64,000 nt of DNA. It comes from Candidatus Symbiobacter mobilis CR (lineage in GTDB: Bacteria; Pseudomonadota; Gammaproteobacteria; Burkholderiales; Burkholderiaceae_C). Numbering within the stretch: the first letter of the stretch is position 1; each line of letters begins with the position of its first letter. The notes below the pieces were generated by a model. The model worked only from the letters and a program-made list of their open reading frames with translations. It was not told the origin of the DNA and did no database searches. The stretch covers positions 1,674,001 to 1,738,000 of the forward strand of contig NC_022576.1 of assembly GCF_000477435.1 (NCBI RefSeq). The letters run 5' to 3'. Below, in pieces: positions 1 through 9,534 of this stretch. The position numbers were made by a program, and so were the translations under genes.

Positions 1-2722
1 TCTCTTCGACCTTATCGACGAACAGCGACTCGGTCAACTCGATCTTGATCCGCTGCGGGTTGGCTGCGTGGCTGCGCAACGCACCCAGCACCCGATCGAC
101 GAAATCGTTCTGCTGAAACTGCAATGCGCTCACATTGACGGCTACCGTCAAGTCGGCAAACAAAGGGTCGTCGCCCCACGCCGCCAGTTGGGCGCAGACA
201 GTCTCCAGCACCCATTGCCCCAGGGGAAGAATCAGGCCGGTTTCCTCGGCAAGGGGAATGAATGATGCGGGAGATACCCATCCCCGCTGTGGATGAAGCC
301 AGCGCAGCAGCACTTCCGCGCCCAGCACCGTGCCATCGTCGCAGGCCTGCGCCTGGTAATAAAGCTGAAACTTGCAAGACTCCAGCGCCTCGCGCAAATC
401 CTTTTCCAGCGCCACCCGCACGTGGATGGCCCGCTCCATGCTCGGGTCGAAGAACCGCAAGCCATTGCGCCCCTCTTCCTTGGAGCGGTACATGGCCAAC
501 TCGGCCTGTTTCATCCTTTCCTCGCTCGATACGGATTCGCCACCGAGCAAAGTCACCCCCACGCTGGCCGTGTTGTGGTGTACGGCCCCGTCCATTTCGT
601 AGGGTGCGTCGAGCGCAGCCAGCATCTTGCGCGCCGTGGATTCCGTCGCGCTGGCGGCATCGACCATCTTGCGATGCCGCCCAGCCAGAACGACGACAAA
701 TTCGTCCCCCCCCACGCGGGCCACGGTATCCCCTTCGCCCACGTACGATGCCAATCGAATGGCAGCCTGTTTGAGCAGCGCATCCCCGCGCTCGTGCCCC
801 AGGGTGTCGTTGAGCGTCTTGAAATTGTCGAGGTCGATGACGAGCAGCGCCCCCCACGTTCCGTCGCGCAGGCAGGAGGACATCGTCTGCCGCAACCTGT
901 CGGCAAGCAGGGTGCGATTGGGCAGGCCGGTGAGCTGGTCATAAAAAGCCAGTTCCTTGATCTTGGCTTCGGCCATTTTGTGCGCGGTGATGTCGTAGTG
1001 CGCGCCGATGTAGTGCGTGACCTGCCCGTCTTCTCCGCGCACGGCCGAAATGGCGAGCCATTTGGGGTACAGCTCCCCATTCTTTCGGCGGCCCCACAGT
1101 TCCCCCTGCCAGCTCCCCGTCTCCTCGATCGTGGCCCACATCTCCCGGTAGAACTCCGGCCCCTGCCGACCAGACTTGAGCAAACTCGGGTTGCGGCCCA
1201 TGACCTCGTCCGCAGCAAACCCCGTGATGCGCGTGAACGCTTGGTTGACGCGCAGAATGCGGCACAGCCTATCGGTCACGACCAGCGCTTCTTGCGATTC
1301 GAAAGCCACTGCGGCGATGCGCAATTGCTCCTGGGCGGATTTGCGTTCGGATTGGTCACGCAACGAACACACGAAAAACCATCCTTGCGGCGTTTCCACG
1401 CGGCTGATGCGGATTTCGACGATGCATTCGCTGCCATCGCGCCGCAAAGCATTCACATCGACGCCATGCCCCATCCGCAACGAAAGCCGGGAATCCGAAA
1501 AAGCGTCCTTGCGCGTCGCATGCATCGCGCGAAAACGCTGCGGGATCAAGATATCAATCGGTTGCCCTACCAGTTCACTGCCCCGATACCCCAACACGGA
1601 TTCGACCTGTTTGTTGGTCATCGTGATGATGTCGCGGGTATCGACGACGAGCAGGGCATCCGGGCTGGCATCGAAGATGGCATGTTGCAAGGCCTCGCTG
1701 GCCTGCAAGAATTCCTGCTGGCGTTGGGCCAGCGCATCCGCCTTCCGTTGCCGACGCTGGTACATCCCCAAGCCCGCGCCGCAGATGAATACCAGCACGG
1801 CAAAGATGCCCGCCTGCACCCGGGTGGAGTCTTTCCAGGGAGCGAATACTGCGTCCGTATCGCGCGAGACAGTGATGACGAGCGATTTGTCCATGCGCAA
1901 ATCCACAGGGTGGATCGTGCGCAATGCAATCATCCTTTTTTCGCCGGTGACCAGGGCAACCCCCGTGAAGACGCTCATCGGCTGGCCTGTACGCATGTGC
2001 CGGGAAAAAAAGCTCCGGGGATCATCCAGCGCCATGCCGCGCACTTCGGGGCGCTGCGGCTGCATCAGGAACAGCGTGCCATCCCCATGGGCCAGGTACG
2101 TCCACGCATCCGGCGCATAACGCACCGAATCCAGCAAAACCTCGAAGAACCGCGACTCCACGCACGCCAGCACGATCCCGCCAAAGCCTCCGTCTGCGTC
2201 GGTGATCGTGCGATACAACCCGATGACCCAGGCCTGCCCCATTCGGAACGGCGGGGTCACATACAGCGATTCCGGCGCAAAACTCTTGCGTAGCGCCGCC
2301 ATTGCTTGCGGATAGGGCATCGCCGTGCCCACGAGCTGGGCGCTGCTGGCGGCTGCGACATTCCCTTGCGCATTCACCACCAGAATCGCATGTACCCCAG
2401 CAAGGGTTTCCGCGATCAGCCGCACGCGCTGCCCGGCAAGGCGTGCTCCGCCGTCTTCCTGAACCCAGGCGCCAAAGCTGGTGGCAATCGTCCCCAACGC
2501 ACGGCGGGCAAGGTGCAGTTGGGGAACCAGGTTCGACTCGACAAGCACCAGTTGCCTTTGCAGCCGATCCTGCTCGCGTTCCTCGACCAAAAGATATTCC
2601 AGGTAGCGCGCGTAAAAAAAGGACCCGCCGAACAGACAGGCACATACGAGCAGGATCAGCCACTCGACCCCTTCCTTGGGATGCAGCCTTGGCAATAGTC
2701 GTGGAAAACGTAGCAGTGCCAT
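1..2722 (-). CDS. Membrane PAS-GGDEF-EAL cyclic-di-GMP protein (C-terminus beyond window)
   Basis: Predicted bifunctional or sensory cyclic-di-GMP turnover protein of the inner membrane. The reading frame on the minus strand is open from an ATG at 2722 to the window edge (907 codons), so the C-terminus is missing. A good Shine-Dalgarno (AAGGAG) lies about 6 nt before the ATG. In order: a membrane anchor (residues ~19-35), a ~250-residue periplasmic sensor region, a second membrane segment (~300-318), two PAS domains (~330-580), a GGDEF domain with an intact GGDEF motif near residue 670, and most of an EAL domain. The EAL signature reads EVLLRW, while the downstream NVSALQF and ELTESL motifs are normal. 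The intact GGDEF suggests diguanylate cyclase activity. Phosphodiesterase activity cannot be judged because the catalytic DDFGTG region is outside the window. A solo end of a MITE-like repeat lies just upstream. Confidence 0.93.
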   Translation of the reverse strand, partial: MALLRFPRLLPRLHPKEGVEWLILLVCACLFGGSFFYARYLEYLLVEEREQDRLQRQLVLVESNLVPQLHLARRALGTIATSFGAWVQEDGGARLAGQRVRLIAETLAGVHAILVVNAQGNVAAASSAQLVGTAMPYPQAMAALRKSFAPESLYVTPPFRMGQAWVIGLYRTITDADGGFGGIVLACVESRFFEVLLDSVRYAPDAWTYLAHGDGTLFLMQPQRPEVRGMALDDPRSFFSRHMRTGQPMSVFTGVALVTGEKRMIALRTIHPVDLRMDKSLVITVSRDTDAVFAPWKDSTRVQAGIFAVLVFICGAGLGMYQRRQRKADALAQRQQEFLQASEALQHAIFDASPDALLVVDTRDIITMTNKQVESVLGYRGSELVGQPIDILIPQRFRAMHATRKDAFSDSRLSLRMGHGVDVNALRRDGSECIVEIRISRVETPQGWFFVCSLRDQSERKSAQEQLRIAAVAFESQEALVVTDRLCRILRVNQAFTRITGFAADEVMGRNPSLLKSGRQGPEFYREMWATIEETGSWQGELWGRRKNGELYPKWLAISAVRGEDGQVTHYIGAHYDITAHKMAEAKIKELAFYDQLTGLPNRTLLADRLRQTMSSCLRDGTWGALLVIDLDNFKTLNDTLGHERGDALLKQAAIRLASYVGEGDTVARVGGDEFVVVLAGRHRKMVDAASATESTARKMLAALDAPYEMDGAVHHNTASVGVTLLGGESVSSEERMKQAELAMYRSKEEGRNGLRFFDPSMERAIHVRVALEKDLREALESCKFQLYYQAQACDDGTVLGAEVLLRWLHPQRGWVSPASFIPLAEETGLILPLGQWVLETVCAQLAAWGDDPLFADLTVAVNVSALQFQQNDFVDRVLGALRSHAANPQRIKIELTESLFVDKVEE

Positions 2723-2739
2723 TGATCTCCTTGTGGGGT

Positions 2740-2770
2740 AGGACTTACGCAAAACCGCCCCAGCATCGTT
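2740..2770 (-). repeat. Solo end of the 103-bp MITE-like element
   Basis: About 31 bp matching the outer end of the element seen at 49874-49976 (begins AGGACTTACGCAAAACCGCC, then CCAGCATCGTT). It sits between the 3' end of pyrC' and the start of the GGDEF/EAL gene, and no second end is visible. It is probably what remains of a deleted copy. Confidence 0.6.
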
Positions 2771-2784
2771 ACTGTGCCGGTCGG

Positions 2785-4116
2785 TCAATCCGCTTCGTAC
2801 GCCACGCGCGCCCCGACGATCGTTGCACGCACGCGGCCATGCAACATCCTGCCCACGAAAGGGGTGTGCTTGCCTTGGCTGCACAACGCCTCGGTACCCA
2901 GTACCCACTCGTGCCGAGGGTCGAAAACGCAGACATCCGCCAGCCCCCCCACTTGCAGGCGTCCAGTACGCCCCTGGCGCGTTCCCAATGCACTCCCCAG
3001 CACCTCGGATGGCGTGCTGGTCACGGCCTGCACGCAACGCAGCGGAGAGACTCCGTCTTCGAGATGCCATTGGTACGCTAGGGAAAGCAGCAATTCCAGC
3101 GCTGTCGCGCCCGGCTCGGCTTCGGCGAAAGGGAGAGTCTTGGCGTCTTCCCCCACCGGGGTGTGGTTGGAGACAAGGGCATCAATCGTTCCATCGGCCA
3201 AGGCAGCCCGCAAAGCGTCGCGGTCGCGTCGCTGGCGCAACACAGGCTCCATGCGCGCGCGGCTGTCGAAGTCCCCCAAATCCTCGTCGCACAGATGCAG
3301 CGAATGCACGGCCACGTCGCAACTCACGGGCAGCCCACGCGCCTTGGCAGCCCGCACCAATTCCACGCCTTCCGCGCTACTGATGCGGCAGAGATGCACC
3401 CGCGCCCCGGTGGCCTGCATCAGCGCGAAGATGGTGTGCAAGGCAATCGTCTCGGCGACGACGGGCACACCGCTCAAGCCCATGCGCATCGCTCGCGGGC
3501 CGCTGGCGGCAACGCCTTTCCCCAACCAGGGATCCTGCGGGCGCAGCCAGACCGCGTAACCAAAAGTGCTGGCGTACTGCATGGCGCGCAGCAACACCTG
3601 CGTGTCCATCAAGGCCACGTCCGCCTGCCCAAATGCAACGCACCCGGCCTCGGAGAGTTCCACCATCTCGGTGATCATTTCCCCGCGCAAACCACAGGTC
3701 AGCGCGCCCATCGGATACACCCGCGCCTGCCGAAGTTTTTCCGCGCGGAAGCGCAGCATCTCGACCAAGCCGGGTTCGTCGAGCACGGGGTCGGTGTCGG
3801 GTTGGCACACGAGGCTGGTGATGCCCCCAGCCATCGCAGCGGACATTTCCGATTCGAGCATCCGTGCATGTTCGCACCCTGGCTCGCGCAGACGCACTGC
3901 CAGATCGACCAGCCCCGGGAGCACCCAGCACCCGGAGGCGTCGATCACTCGATGCGGTGCAAATCCCGGCGCCATGGCCTGCGGGTTCGACTCCTGCGGG
4001 GCGACCTGCGCGATGGCCAGCACCGAAGAGCCTGCCACGGCAACATCTGCCACGTCATCGCGCCCGCTGACGGGGTCGAGCACCCGGCCACCACGAATCC
4101 AGACTCCAGCTTCCAT
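2785..4116 (-). CDS. pyrC': Inactive dihydroorotase-like subunit (PyrC')
   Basis: Amidohydrolase of the dihydroorotase family, 443 residues, but with the catalytic metal site destroyed. The usual D-x-H-x-H-x-REPG reads VDLAVRLREPG, so both histidines are gone. The later metal histidine context reads HLCRIS, and the catalytic aspartate segment reads DALVSNHTP. In Pseudomonas such a PyrC' does no chemistry and instead forms the dodecameric class A aspartate carbamoyltransferase with PyrB. That is the likely role here, since the gene follows pyrB by only 14 bp in the same operon. An active dihydroorotase must then be encoded elsewhere. A genuine but divergent enzyme is unlikely given the missing ligands. 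Confidence 0.92.
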   Translation of the reverse strand: MEAGVWIRGGRVLDPVSGRDDVADVAVAGSSVLAIAQVAPQESNPQAMAPGFAPHRVIDASGCWVLPGLVDLAVRLREPGCEHARMLESEMSAAMAGGITSLVCQPDTDPVLDEPGLVEMLRFRAEKLRQARVYPMGALTCGLRGEMITEMVELSEAGCVAFGQADVALMDTQVLLRAMQYASTFGYAVWLRPQDPWLGKGVAASGPRAMRMGLSGVPVVAETIALHTIFALMQATGARVHLCRISSAEGVELVRAAKARGLPVSCDVAVHSLHLCDEDLGDFDSRARMEPVLRQRRDRDALRAALADGTIDALVSNHTPVGEDAKTLPFAEAEPGATALELLLSLAYQWHLEDGVSPLRCVQAVTSTPSEVLGSALGTRQGRTGRLQVGGLADVCVFDPRHEWVLGTEALCSQGKHTPFVGRMLHGRVRATIVGARVAYEAD

Positions 4117-4130
4117 TCGCTACTTTCTGT

Positions 4131-5117
4131 TCACGCTTCGTTGCCCGCGACGATGCTCATGACGGCCATGCGCACGGCAATTCCGAACGTCACCTGCGGA
4201 AGGATGACGCTCTGCCTGCCTTCGACCACCGCCGAGTCGATCTCCACCCCTCGGTTGATGGGGCCAGGATGCATGACGATGGCATCAGGCTTGGCCAGCA
4301 ACAGCTTGTCCGGCGTCAACCCATAGGTTTTGAAAAACTCTTGGCTCGAAGGCAGCAACGCGCCATTCATGCGCTCGTTTTGCAGGCGCAACATGATGAC
4401 CACGTCGCAGCCGCGCAAACCTTCGTCCAGACTATGGCACACCCGCACCCCCATCTCGGCTACGTCACCGGGGACAAGGGTTTTGGGCCCGACGACCCGC
4501 AGTTCCGCGCACCCCAGGGTGCGCAGGGCGTGGATGTCCGACCGGGCCACGCGCGAGTGCAGTACGTCGCCAACGATTGCGACGACAAGATTCGCGAAGT
4601 CGCCCTTGTAGTGCTGGATGGTGTACATGTCCAGCAGGGCCTGCGTGGGGTGTGCGTGTCGGCCATCCCCGGCGTTGATGACGTGGACGTGGGGGGCAAC
4701 ATGCCGAGCGATGAGGTACGGCGCGCCGGAAGCACTGTGGCGAACGACGAAGATATCCGCAGCCATCGCGCTGAGATTGGCAATCGTGTCGAGGAGCGAT
4801 TCGCCTTTGGACGTCGACGAACGTGCGATATCAAGGTTGATGATGTCCGCGCTCAACCGGGTCGCAGCGATTTCAAAAGTCGTGCGCGTGCGTGTCGAGT
4901 TCTCGAAGAACAGGTTGAAGACGCTCTTGCCGCGCAGTAGCGGAACCTTCTTGACTTCCCGGTCGCTGACGGATACGAAGTTGCGCGCCGTATCGAGTAC
5001 ATGCTGCAAGATGCTGCGGGGCAACCCCTCTGTGGACAGCAGGTGTACCAATTCCCCATGGCGGTTGAGCTGCGGATGGGGCCGATCCCGATCGGCACCC
5101 GGCAGGGATGCGCTCAT
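4131..5117 (-). CDS. pyrB: Aspartate carbamoyltransferase catalytic subunit
   Basis: Catalyses carbamoyl phosphate + L-aspartate to N-carbamoyl-L-aspartate, the committed step of pyrimidine synthesis in the cytoplasm. At 328 residues it has normal length for class A enzymes. The carbamoyl-phosphate loop is visible as [11 protein letters not shown] near residue 73, HPTQALLDM lies in the middle and [11 protein letters not shown] near the C-terminus. The start ATG overlaps the pyrR stop by 4 bp (ATGA), and pyrC' follows after 14 bp, so the three genes should be translated together. No regulatory pyrI is present, in keeping with class A enzymes that use PyrC' instead. Confidence 0.97.
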   Translation of the reverse strand: MSASLPGADRDRPHPQLNRHGELVHLLSTEGLPRSILQHVLDTARNFVSVSDREVKKVPLLRGKSVFNLFFENSTRTRTTFEIAATRLSADIINLDIARSSTSKGESLLDTIANLSAMAADIFVVRHSASGAPYLIARHVAPHVHVINAGDGRHAHPTQALLDMYTIQHYKGDFANLVVAIVGDVLHSRVARSDIHALRTLGCAELRVVGPKTLVPGDVAEMGVRVCHSLDEGLRGCDVVIMLRLQNERMNGALLPSSQEFFKTYGLTPDKLLLAKPDAIVMHPGPINRGVEIDSAVVEGRQSVILPQVTFGIAVRMAVMSIVAGNEA

Positions 5118-5614
5118 TTCGCCTGCTCCTGAAGGTGGAAAGAAAACCGGCCATCACCATCGCGCTGCAAACTCAACACTTGGGTGGCCCGCAAGGGGAT
5201 GCTGGCAGCGCACACGTCGGGCTGGATCGGTAGCTCTCGCCCGCCGCGATCGACAAGCACCGCCAGGCGGACACAGTCGGGTCTGCCGAAGTCGAACAGT
5301 TCATTGAGCACGGCGCGCACCGTCCTGCCAGTGAAGAGCACGTCATCAAGGAGCAGGATGTCGGCCCCCTGCACCGGAAAGGGAATACGTGTTTGCGCCG
5401 CAGCAGCCATGCCCCGGCGGGCGTAGTCGTCACGGTGCATGGCGGAGGAAATCACGCCAACGGGGCCGGGCAGTCCCAGCTCTGCCTGCAACCGCTGCGC
5501 CAACCAGACCCCGCCGGATGTCACGCCCACCAAACGCACCCCAGGGCGCGCCAACGTCCGTACTCCTTCTGCAAGCCGTGCGTACAACGCTTCGGCATCC
5601 GGCATCGTCGTCAT
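5114..5614 (-). CDS. pyrR: PyrR bifunctional regulator / uracil phosphoribosyltransferase
   Basis: A type I phosphoribosyltransferase of 166 residues. The PRPP loop reads [17 protein letters not shown] (residues ~84-100), the PyrR signature. In many bacteria PyrR binds pyr mRNA to control attenuation and has weak uracil phosphoribosyltransferase activity. In beta- and gammaproteobacteria the regulatory part is less well established, so only the family call is firm. It overlaps ruvX upstream and pyrB downstream by 4 bp each, placing it in the middle of a tightly coupled yqgE-ruvX-pyrR-pyrB-pyrC' operon. Confidence 0.93.
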   Translation of the reverse strand: MTTMPDAEALYARLAEGVRTLARPGVRLVGVTSGGVWLAQRLQAELGLPGPVGVISSAMHRDDYARRGMAAAAQTRIPFPVQGADILLLDDVLFTGRTVRAVLNELFDFGRPDCVRLAVLVDRGGRELPIQPDVCAASIPLRATQVLSLQRDGDGRFSFHLQEQAK

Positions 5615-6024
5615 GGCAACCCCCGCAAAAACTGTTCCAGAAAAATCGCCGCCGCCGCGCTATCGAGGTCCGTAGCGCCCTGCGATAGGGCTTCGGTCGT
5701 GGTGTAGCGCTCGTCGGCCTCAAAAACCGGCAGGCGGTAGCGGTTGCGCAGTTGCTCTGCAAAACCGCGCGCACGGCGGGTGTTGTCGTGCGCGGCGCCG
5801 TCGGGGTGAAAGGGTACCCCCACCACCAACGCATCGGGGCACCACTCATGGATCCGCGCAGCCACCCAGGCCCAGCGCGCTTCGTCGGCACAGACTGCGG
5901 AGCGCTGGGGCGTTGCCGTGCGCAACAGGCGATTGCCCACCGCGCACCCCACGCGCTTGGTACCGTAGTCGAAAGCGAGGAACACGCGCAAATGTTCCGC
6001 AACGTCAGCAGTGGCTGCCGTCAT
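5611..6024 (-). CDS. ruvX: Putative pre-16S rRNA nuclease RuvX/YqgF
   Basis: RNase H-like fold protein of the YqgF/RuvX family, implicated in maturation of the 5' end of 16S rRNA. The opening motif FDYGTKRVG carries the first catalytic aspartate, and FEADERYTTTEA and DLDSAAAAIFLE supply the later acidic residues. The frame is open further upstream, but the ATG at 6024 overlaps the yqgE stop by 4 bp and gives 137 residues, the usual length, so this start is chosen. yqgE and ruvX are adjacent in most proteobacteria, which supports the call. It overlaps pyrR by 4 bp. Confidence 0.94.
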   Translation of the reverse strand: MTAATADVAEHLRVFLAFDYGTKRVGCAVGNRLLRTATPQRSAVCADEARWAWVAARIHEWCPDALVVGVPFHPDGAAHDNTRRARGFAEQLRNRYRLPVFEADERYTTTEALSQGATDLDSAAAAIFLEQFLRGLP

Positions 6025-6620
6025 GCATGCCCCGAGTCTGGGGACAACATCCAGGCTTGCAGGCCCAGCAATTGCAATGCTGCGTCCCACCGTAGGGGAA
6101 CCGGGGTATCGAAAACCAGGCGGCGATCCGCAACGACGGTCAGCCAACTGTTTTCCGATAACTCGGATTCGAGCTGTCCCTCTCCCCACGCGGAATACCC
6201 CAGCGAAATCAGGACTTTCTTAGGCCCAGACCCTGTGGAGAGGGCCTCCAGGATGTCCTTCGATGTCGTCATGTCCAGCCCCCCAGGCACGCTGAGCGTC
6301 GACGTGAAGACCGATTCGGAAGGCTTGTCGTCCAGATCGAACAAAGGCTCGTGCAAGACGAACCCGCGTTCGATCTGCACCGGCCCCCCAACGAACACGG
6401 GGCTGGACACCAGATCGGAACGCAACAAAGGAAGCTGCACCTGCTCGAACAAGTGTTTGATGCTGAGATCGCAAGGCTTGTTGATGACCAGCCCCATCGC
6501 CCCATGCCGACTGTGTTCACACAGGTACACCACGCTGTGCGCAAACATTTCGTCCTGCACGCTAGGCATGGCAATGAGGAAATGGTTCGTCAGGTTGGTG
6601 GGGACGGAGTCCGCAATCAT
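6021..6620 (-). CDS. yqgE: UPF0301 / AlgH family protein YqgE
   Basis: Conserved protein of 199 residues in the UPF0301 (AlgH) family, whose molecular role is unknown. Family landmarks are the N-terminal NLTNHFLIAMPSVQDEMF, then VVYLCEHSRHGAMGLVINKP, then VFVGGPV. It is the first gene of the yqgE-ruvX-pyrRBC' operon, with its promoter presumably in the 78-bp gap shared with the divergent photolyase gene. Confidence 0.94.
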   Translation of the reverse strand: MIADSVPTNLTNHFLIAMPSVQDEMFAHSVVYLCEHSRHGAMGLVINKPCDLSIKHLFEQVQLPLLRSDLVSSPVFVGGPVQIERGFVLHEPLFDLDDKPSESVFTSTLSVPGGLDMTTSKDILEALSTGSGPKKVLISLGYSAWGEGQLESELSENSWLTVVADRRLVFDTPVPLRWDAALQLLGLQAWMLSPDSGHA

Positions 6621-6698
6621 GGGTTCATTCTAGGAGGCTGTGAAATGCGCGCTCCCCCGCACAATCCGGCGCTTTCTTGCCTTTGCCTTGGGTTTGCC

Positions 6699-8174
6699 AT
6701 GGATGTTCCTTACGAGCTGGGTCTGGTGTGGTTCCGGCGTGATTTGCGTCTCGACGACAACGCTGCGTTGGCGCTGGCGCTGCGCTCGTGTCGGCGCGTG
6801 CATTGCGCCTTTCTCTTCGACCGTGACATCCTCGACTCCCTGCCCCGGCAAGATCGGCGCGTCGAGTTCCTCGTGCTGTGCGTGCGCGAACTGGACGAAG
6901 CGCTACGCAACGAGGGCGCGCACCCCGGCTGTGGCCTGATCGTGCTGCATGGCCGTGCGCAAGCAGAGCTGGTCACGCTGGCGCTGGACTTGGGCGTGCA
7001 AGCCGTCTTTGCCGCGCATGACGACGAGTCCACCAGCATCGAACGCGATACACAGGTGCGCGAGGCACTGCTCCCCCACGGCATAGCCTTGCACACGTGC
7101 AAGGACCACACCATCTTCGAACGACAGGAGATCCTCACCCAATCGGGATCGCCGTACACCGTCTTCACCCCCTACCGCAAGGCGTGGTTCGCTCGCCTGG
7201 GTGCTACGGACTGCGCAGCGCACGACACCCGCAGCCTGCCCCATGCCCTGGCGCAGCGCCCCGCGCAATACCAGCGGCCCGTCCCCACGCTCGAAGAACT
7301 GGGATTCGCGCACACCAACCTCGGCTCGCTGCCTATCCCTGTGGGCATGTCCGGCGCACAGCGGTTGCTCGACGATTTCCTGACCCGCATCGACCGCTAC
7401 GCCGATACCCGGGACTTTCCCGCCATCAAAGGCCCCAGCTACCTCGGGGTGCATCTGCGTTTCGGGACGATCTCGATCCGTACCCTGGTGCGCATCGCGT
7501 GGCCACTGCACTTGGCTGGCAATGCCTCGGCAACGACATGGATCAGCGAACTGGTCTGGAGGGATTTCTATTTCTCGATCCTGGCGAACTTTCCTCACGT
7601 CACCAGCGGCGCATCGTTCAAACCTGCCTACGACGCCATCGCCTGGGAACAAGGCCCCCAAGCCGAAGCACGCTTTGCCGCATGGTGCGCGGGGCAGACG
7701 GGGTATCCCCTGGTCGATGCCGCGATGGCGCAACTCGCACAGACGGGGTACATGCACAACCGCCTGCGGATGGTCGCCGGGAGCTTCCTTGTCAAGGATC
7801 TGGGCATCGACTGGCGCTGGGGAGAGCGGTTCTTTGCCACGCACCTCAACGACTTCGACCTGGCCGCCAACAACGGCGGGTGGCAGTGGGTCAGTTCCAG
7901 CGGCTGCGATGCGCAGCCCTTTTTCCGCATCTTCCACCCCGTCACGCAGAGCGAGAAATTCGACGCCCAAGGCAAGTTCATCCGCCGCTACCTGCCGCAA
8001 CTGGCCCGATTGCCGGACCGATGGATCCACGCCCCTTGGCGCGCCAGCCCCCTGGAGCTGGATGCCGCCGGAGTGGTGCTAGGGGGCAATTACCCCTTGC
8101 CAATCGTCGACCACGACGCCGCACGCCGTGCCACCCTGGCGCGGTACGCAGTGACCAAAGCCGTCAACGGGTAG
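6699..8174 (+). CDS. phrB: Deoxyribodipyrimidine photolyase (class I CPD)
   Basis: Uses blue or near-UV light and FADH- to split cyclobutane pyrimidine dimers. At 491 residues it fits class I photolyases. The N-terminal alpha/beta antenna domain begins LGLVWFRRDLRLDDNAAL. The FAD-binding helical domain carries ELVWRDFYF, AAMAQLAQTGYMHNRLRM, and WRWGERFFATHLNDFDLAANN followed by GGWQWVSS, which include the candidate tryptophan electron-transfer chain. The frame extends upstream, but the ATG at 6699 directly precedes the conserved N-terminus and avoids a long overlap with yqgE. The gene is divergent from yqgE. A BLUF photoreceptor gene lies 3 kb away, so light sensing and repair genes are close together. 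Confidence 0.95.
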   Translation: MDVPYELGLVWFRRDLRLDDNAALALALRSCRRVHCAFLFDRDILDSLPRQDRRVEFLVLCVRELDEALRNEGAHPGCGLIVLHGRAQAELVTLALDLGVQAVFAAHDDESTSIERDTQVREALLPHGIALHTCKDHTIFERQEILTQSGSPYTVFTPYRKAWFARLGATDCAAHDTRSLPHALAQRPAQYQRPVPTLEELGFAHTNLGSLPIPVGMSGAQRLLDDFLTRIDRYADTRDFPAIKGPSYLGVHLRFGTISIRTLVRIAWPLHLAGNASATTWISELVWRDFYFSILANFPHVTSGASFKPAYDAIAWEQGPQAEARFAAWCAGQTGYPLVDAAMAQLAQTGYMHNRLRMVAGSFLVKDLGIDWRWGERFFATHLNDFDLAANNGGWQWVSSSGCDAQPFFRIFHPVTQSEKFDAQGKFIRRYLPQLARLPDRWIHAPWRASPLELDAAGVVLGGNYPLPIVDHDAARRATLARYAVTKAVNG

Positions 8175-8235
8175 GAACGACGGCAGTCACGGATGTAGCC
8201 CCGATAGCCTCAACCCGTTCCCCCCAACATGCCGC

Positions 8236-8266
8236 GCCATCGCGACTTCCGTCGCTCCTACAACGG
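8236..8266. repeat. Extragenic repeat, gacttccgtcgctcctacaac type
   Basis: A ~30-bp unit in the 175-bp gap between phr and the HD-GYP gene (core CGACTTCCGTCGCTCCTACA). Close copies or inverted partial copies occur at about 18519-18548, 11659-11680 and 23139-23152, always between genes. Function unknown; the gap holds no gene that can be supported. Confidence 0.5.
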
Positions 8267-8349
8267 GAACGGATGCGTTGTGCTGGAGTAGCCGCCGTGC
8301 CCTGGCAGCGTATTGCGGCGTGTTGGAGCGTCGTGGGGCATTTTGGGAA

Positions 8350-9525
8350 TTACGGCGCTACGGCATTGCCCTCGCCGAAGGTTCCGGCGAGTTCCAAGTA
8401 CTTGCGCTTATCGCGCAGTTCCTCGGCAGAGTCCGCAAAGCTGATGGCAATGGCACGAAAACTGTCTTGCAGCGCGAGAAAGGCCTCAATGACGTCGGGG
8501 TCGAAATGCCGACCGCTGGCGGCGGCGATGACCTGCACGGCTTCCTCATGGGGCATCGCTGCCTTATACACACGCTCGCTGATCAGCGCGTCATACACAT
8601 CGGCAATGGCCATCAGACGCGCCGCGATAGGAATGGCATCGCCTTGCAACCCATGGGGGTAACCAGTGCCATTCCACTTCTCCTGATGCGAGAGGGCAAT
8701 CTCCTTGCACACCTGCAAAAACCGTGCGTCATAGCCGAAGAGATGCTGCGCACGTGCAATGGCGTCGCGCCCCAGGGTAGTGTGCGTTTTCATCACCTCA
8801 AACTCTTCGGCAGTGAGCTTGCCCGGCTTGAGCAGAATGCGATCGGGAATGCCAGCCTTGCCTATGTCGTGCAACGGCACCGCACGGAACAGCAGCGCGA
8901 TCATCTCCACAGTCAGGAATGCAACGAAGCGCGGATGGGTCGAGAGCTTCCACGCCAGCGCACGCACATAACGCTGGGTGCGGCAAAGATGGTTCGTGGT
9001 ATCGGCATCGCGGGTTTCCGCAAGGGAAGCCGTTGCGAAGATCGTCACGTCCTCGGTCGCTCCGGATTCGATCACCCGGCGTTGCACTTCCCGCCCGACA
9101 GCGCCATCCCGATCCCGCAATCGCTCCTGCGCACGGCGCAGGGCCAGTTGGGTCTGCACCCGCACCCGCAAGAGCGATGGGCACACTGGTTGTGGCAGAT
9201 AGTCCGCCGCGCCAGCCTCCAGCGCCATGCGGCCCAGCTCGGTCCCAGGAACCAGCGCAATGATAGGCATGGAGCGGGTAGACAACGATTGCTGGAGCTG
9301 CTTGCACAAGGCGAGTGCAGCCCCGCAGGATTCGGGAATCGCGAGGAGGAGCAGATCCGGGGCGCGTGGGGCGCGCGCCATATCCCAAGCCATGTCGTAC
9401 CGACCCGCGAGCAACACGGAATACCCGTCGGCCAAAAACGTTTGCAAGGCCTCCAGCCTCCCGGCGTCTTCGTCGACAGCCAGGATCGTCGCAGGCAGCT
9501 CTACCTGATCGAGGCTATCGTCCAT
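8350..9525 (-). CDS. HD-GYP phosphodiesterase with a degenerate receiver
   Basis: Predicted cyclic-di-GMP phosphodiesterase of 391 residues. The N-terminal ~125 residues have the receiver fold (acidic pair in AVDEDAGRLEAL), but the phospho-acceptor aspartate is replaced by alanine (DLLLLAIPES) and the conserved lysine by glutamine (YLPQPV). It should therefore not be phosphorylated in the usual way. The C-terminal HD-GYP domain looks intact: VPLHDIGKAGIPDRILLKPG supplies the HD metal ligands, SHQEKWNGTGYP the GYP motif. It ends with a short tail. It lies alone on the minus strand, 9 bp after the amidotransferase gene, and may be the last gene of the plsY-amidotransferase transcript. Confidence 0.92.
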   Translation of the reverse strand: MDDSLDQVELPATILAVDEDAGRLEALQTFLADGYSVLLAGRYDMAWDMARAPRAPDLLLLAIPESCGAALALCKQLQQSLSTRSMPIIALVPGTELGRMALEAGAADYLPQPVCPSLLRVRVQTQLALRRAQERLRDRDGAVGREVQRRVIESGATEDVTIFATASLAETRDADTTNHLCRTQRYVRALAWKLSTHPRFVAFLTVEMIALLFRAVPLHDIGKAGIPDRILLKPGKLTAEEFEVMKTHTTLGRDAIARAQHLFGYDARFLQVCKEIALSHQEKWNGTGYPHGLQGDAIPIAARLMAIADVYDALISERVYKAAMPHEEAVQVIAAASGRHFDPDVIEAFLALQDSFRAIAISFADSAEELRDKRKYLELAGTFGEGNAVAP

Positions 9526-9534
9526 ACGCGGTTT

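Noticed and set aside
293..2293. A 666-codon open frame on the plus strand
   Set aside because: It is the antisense shadow of the GGDEF/EAL gene; the minus-strand frame reads GGDEF, PAS and EAL motifs, the plus frame reads none.
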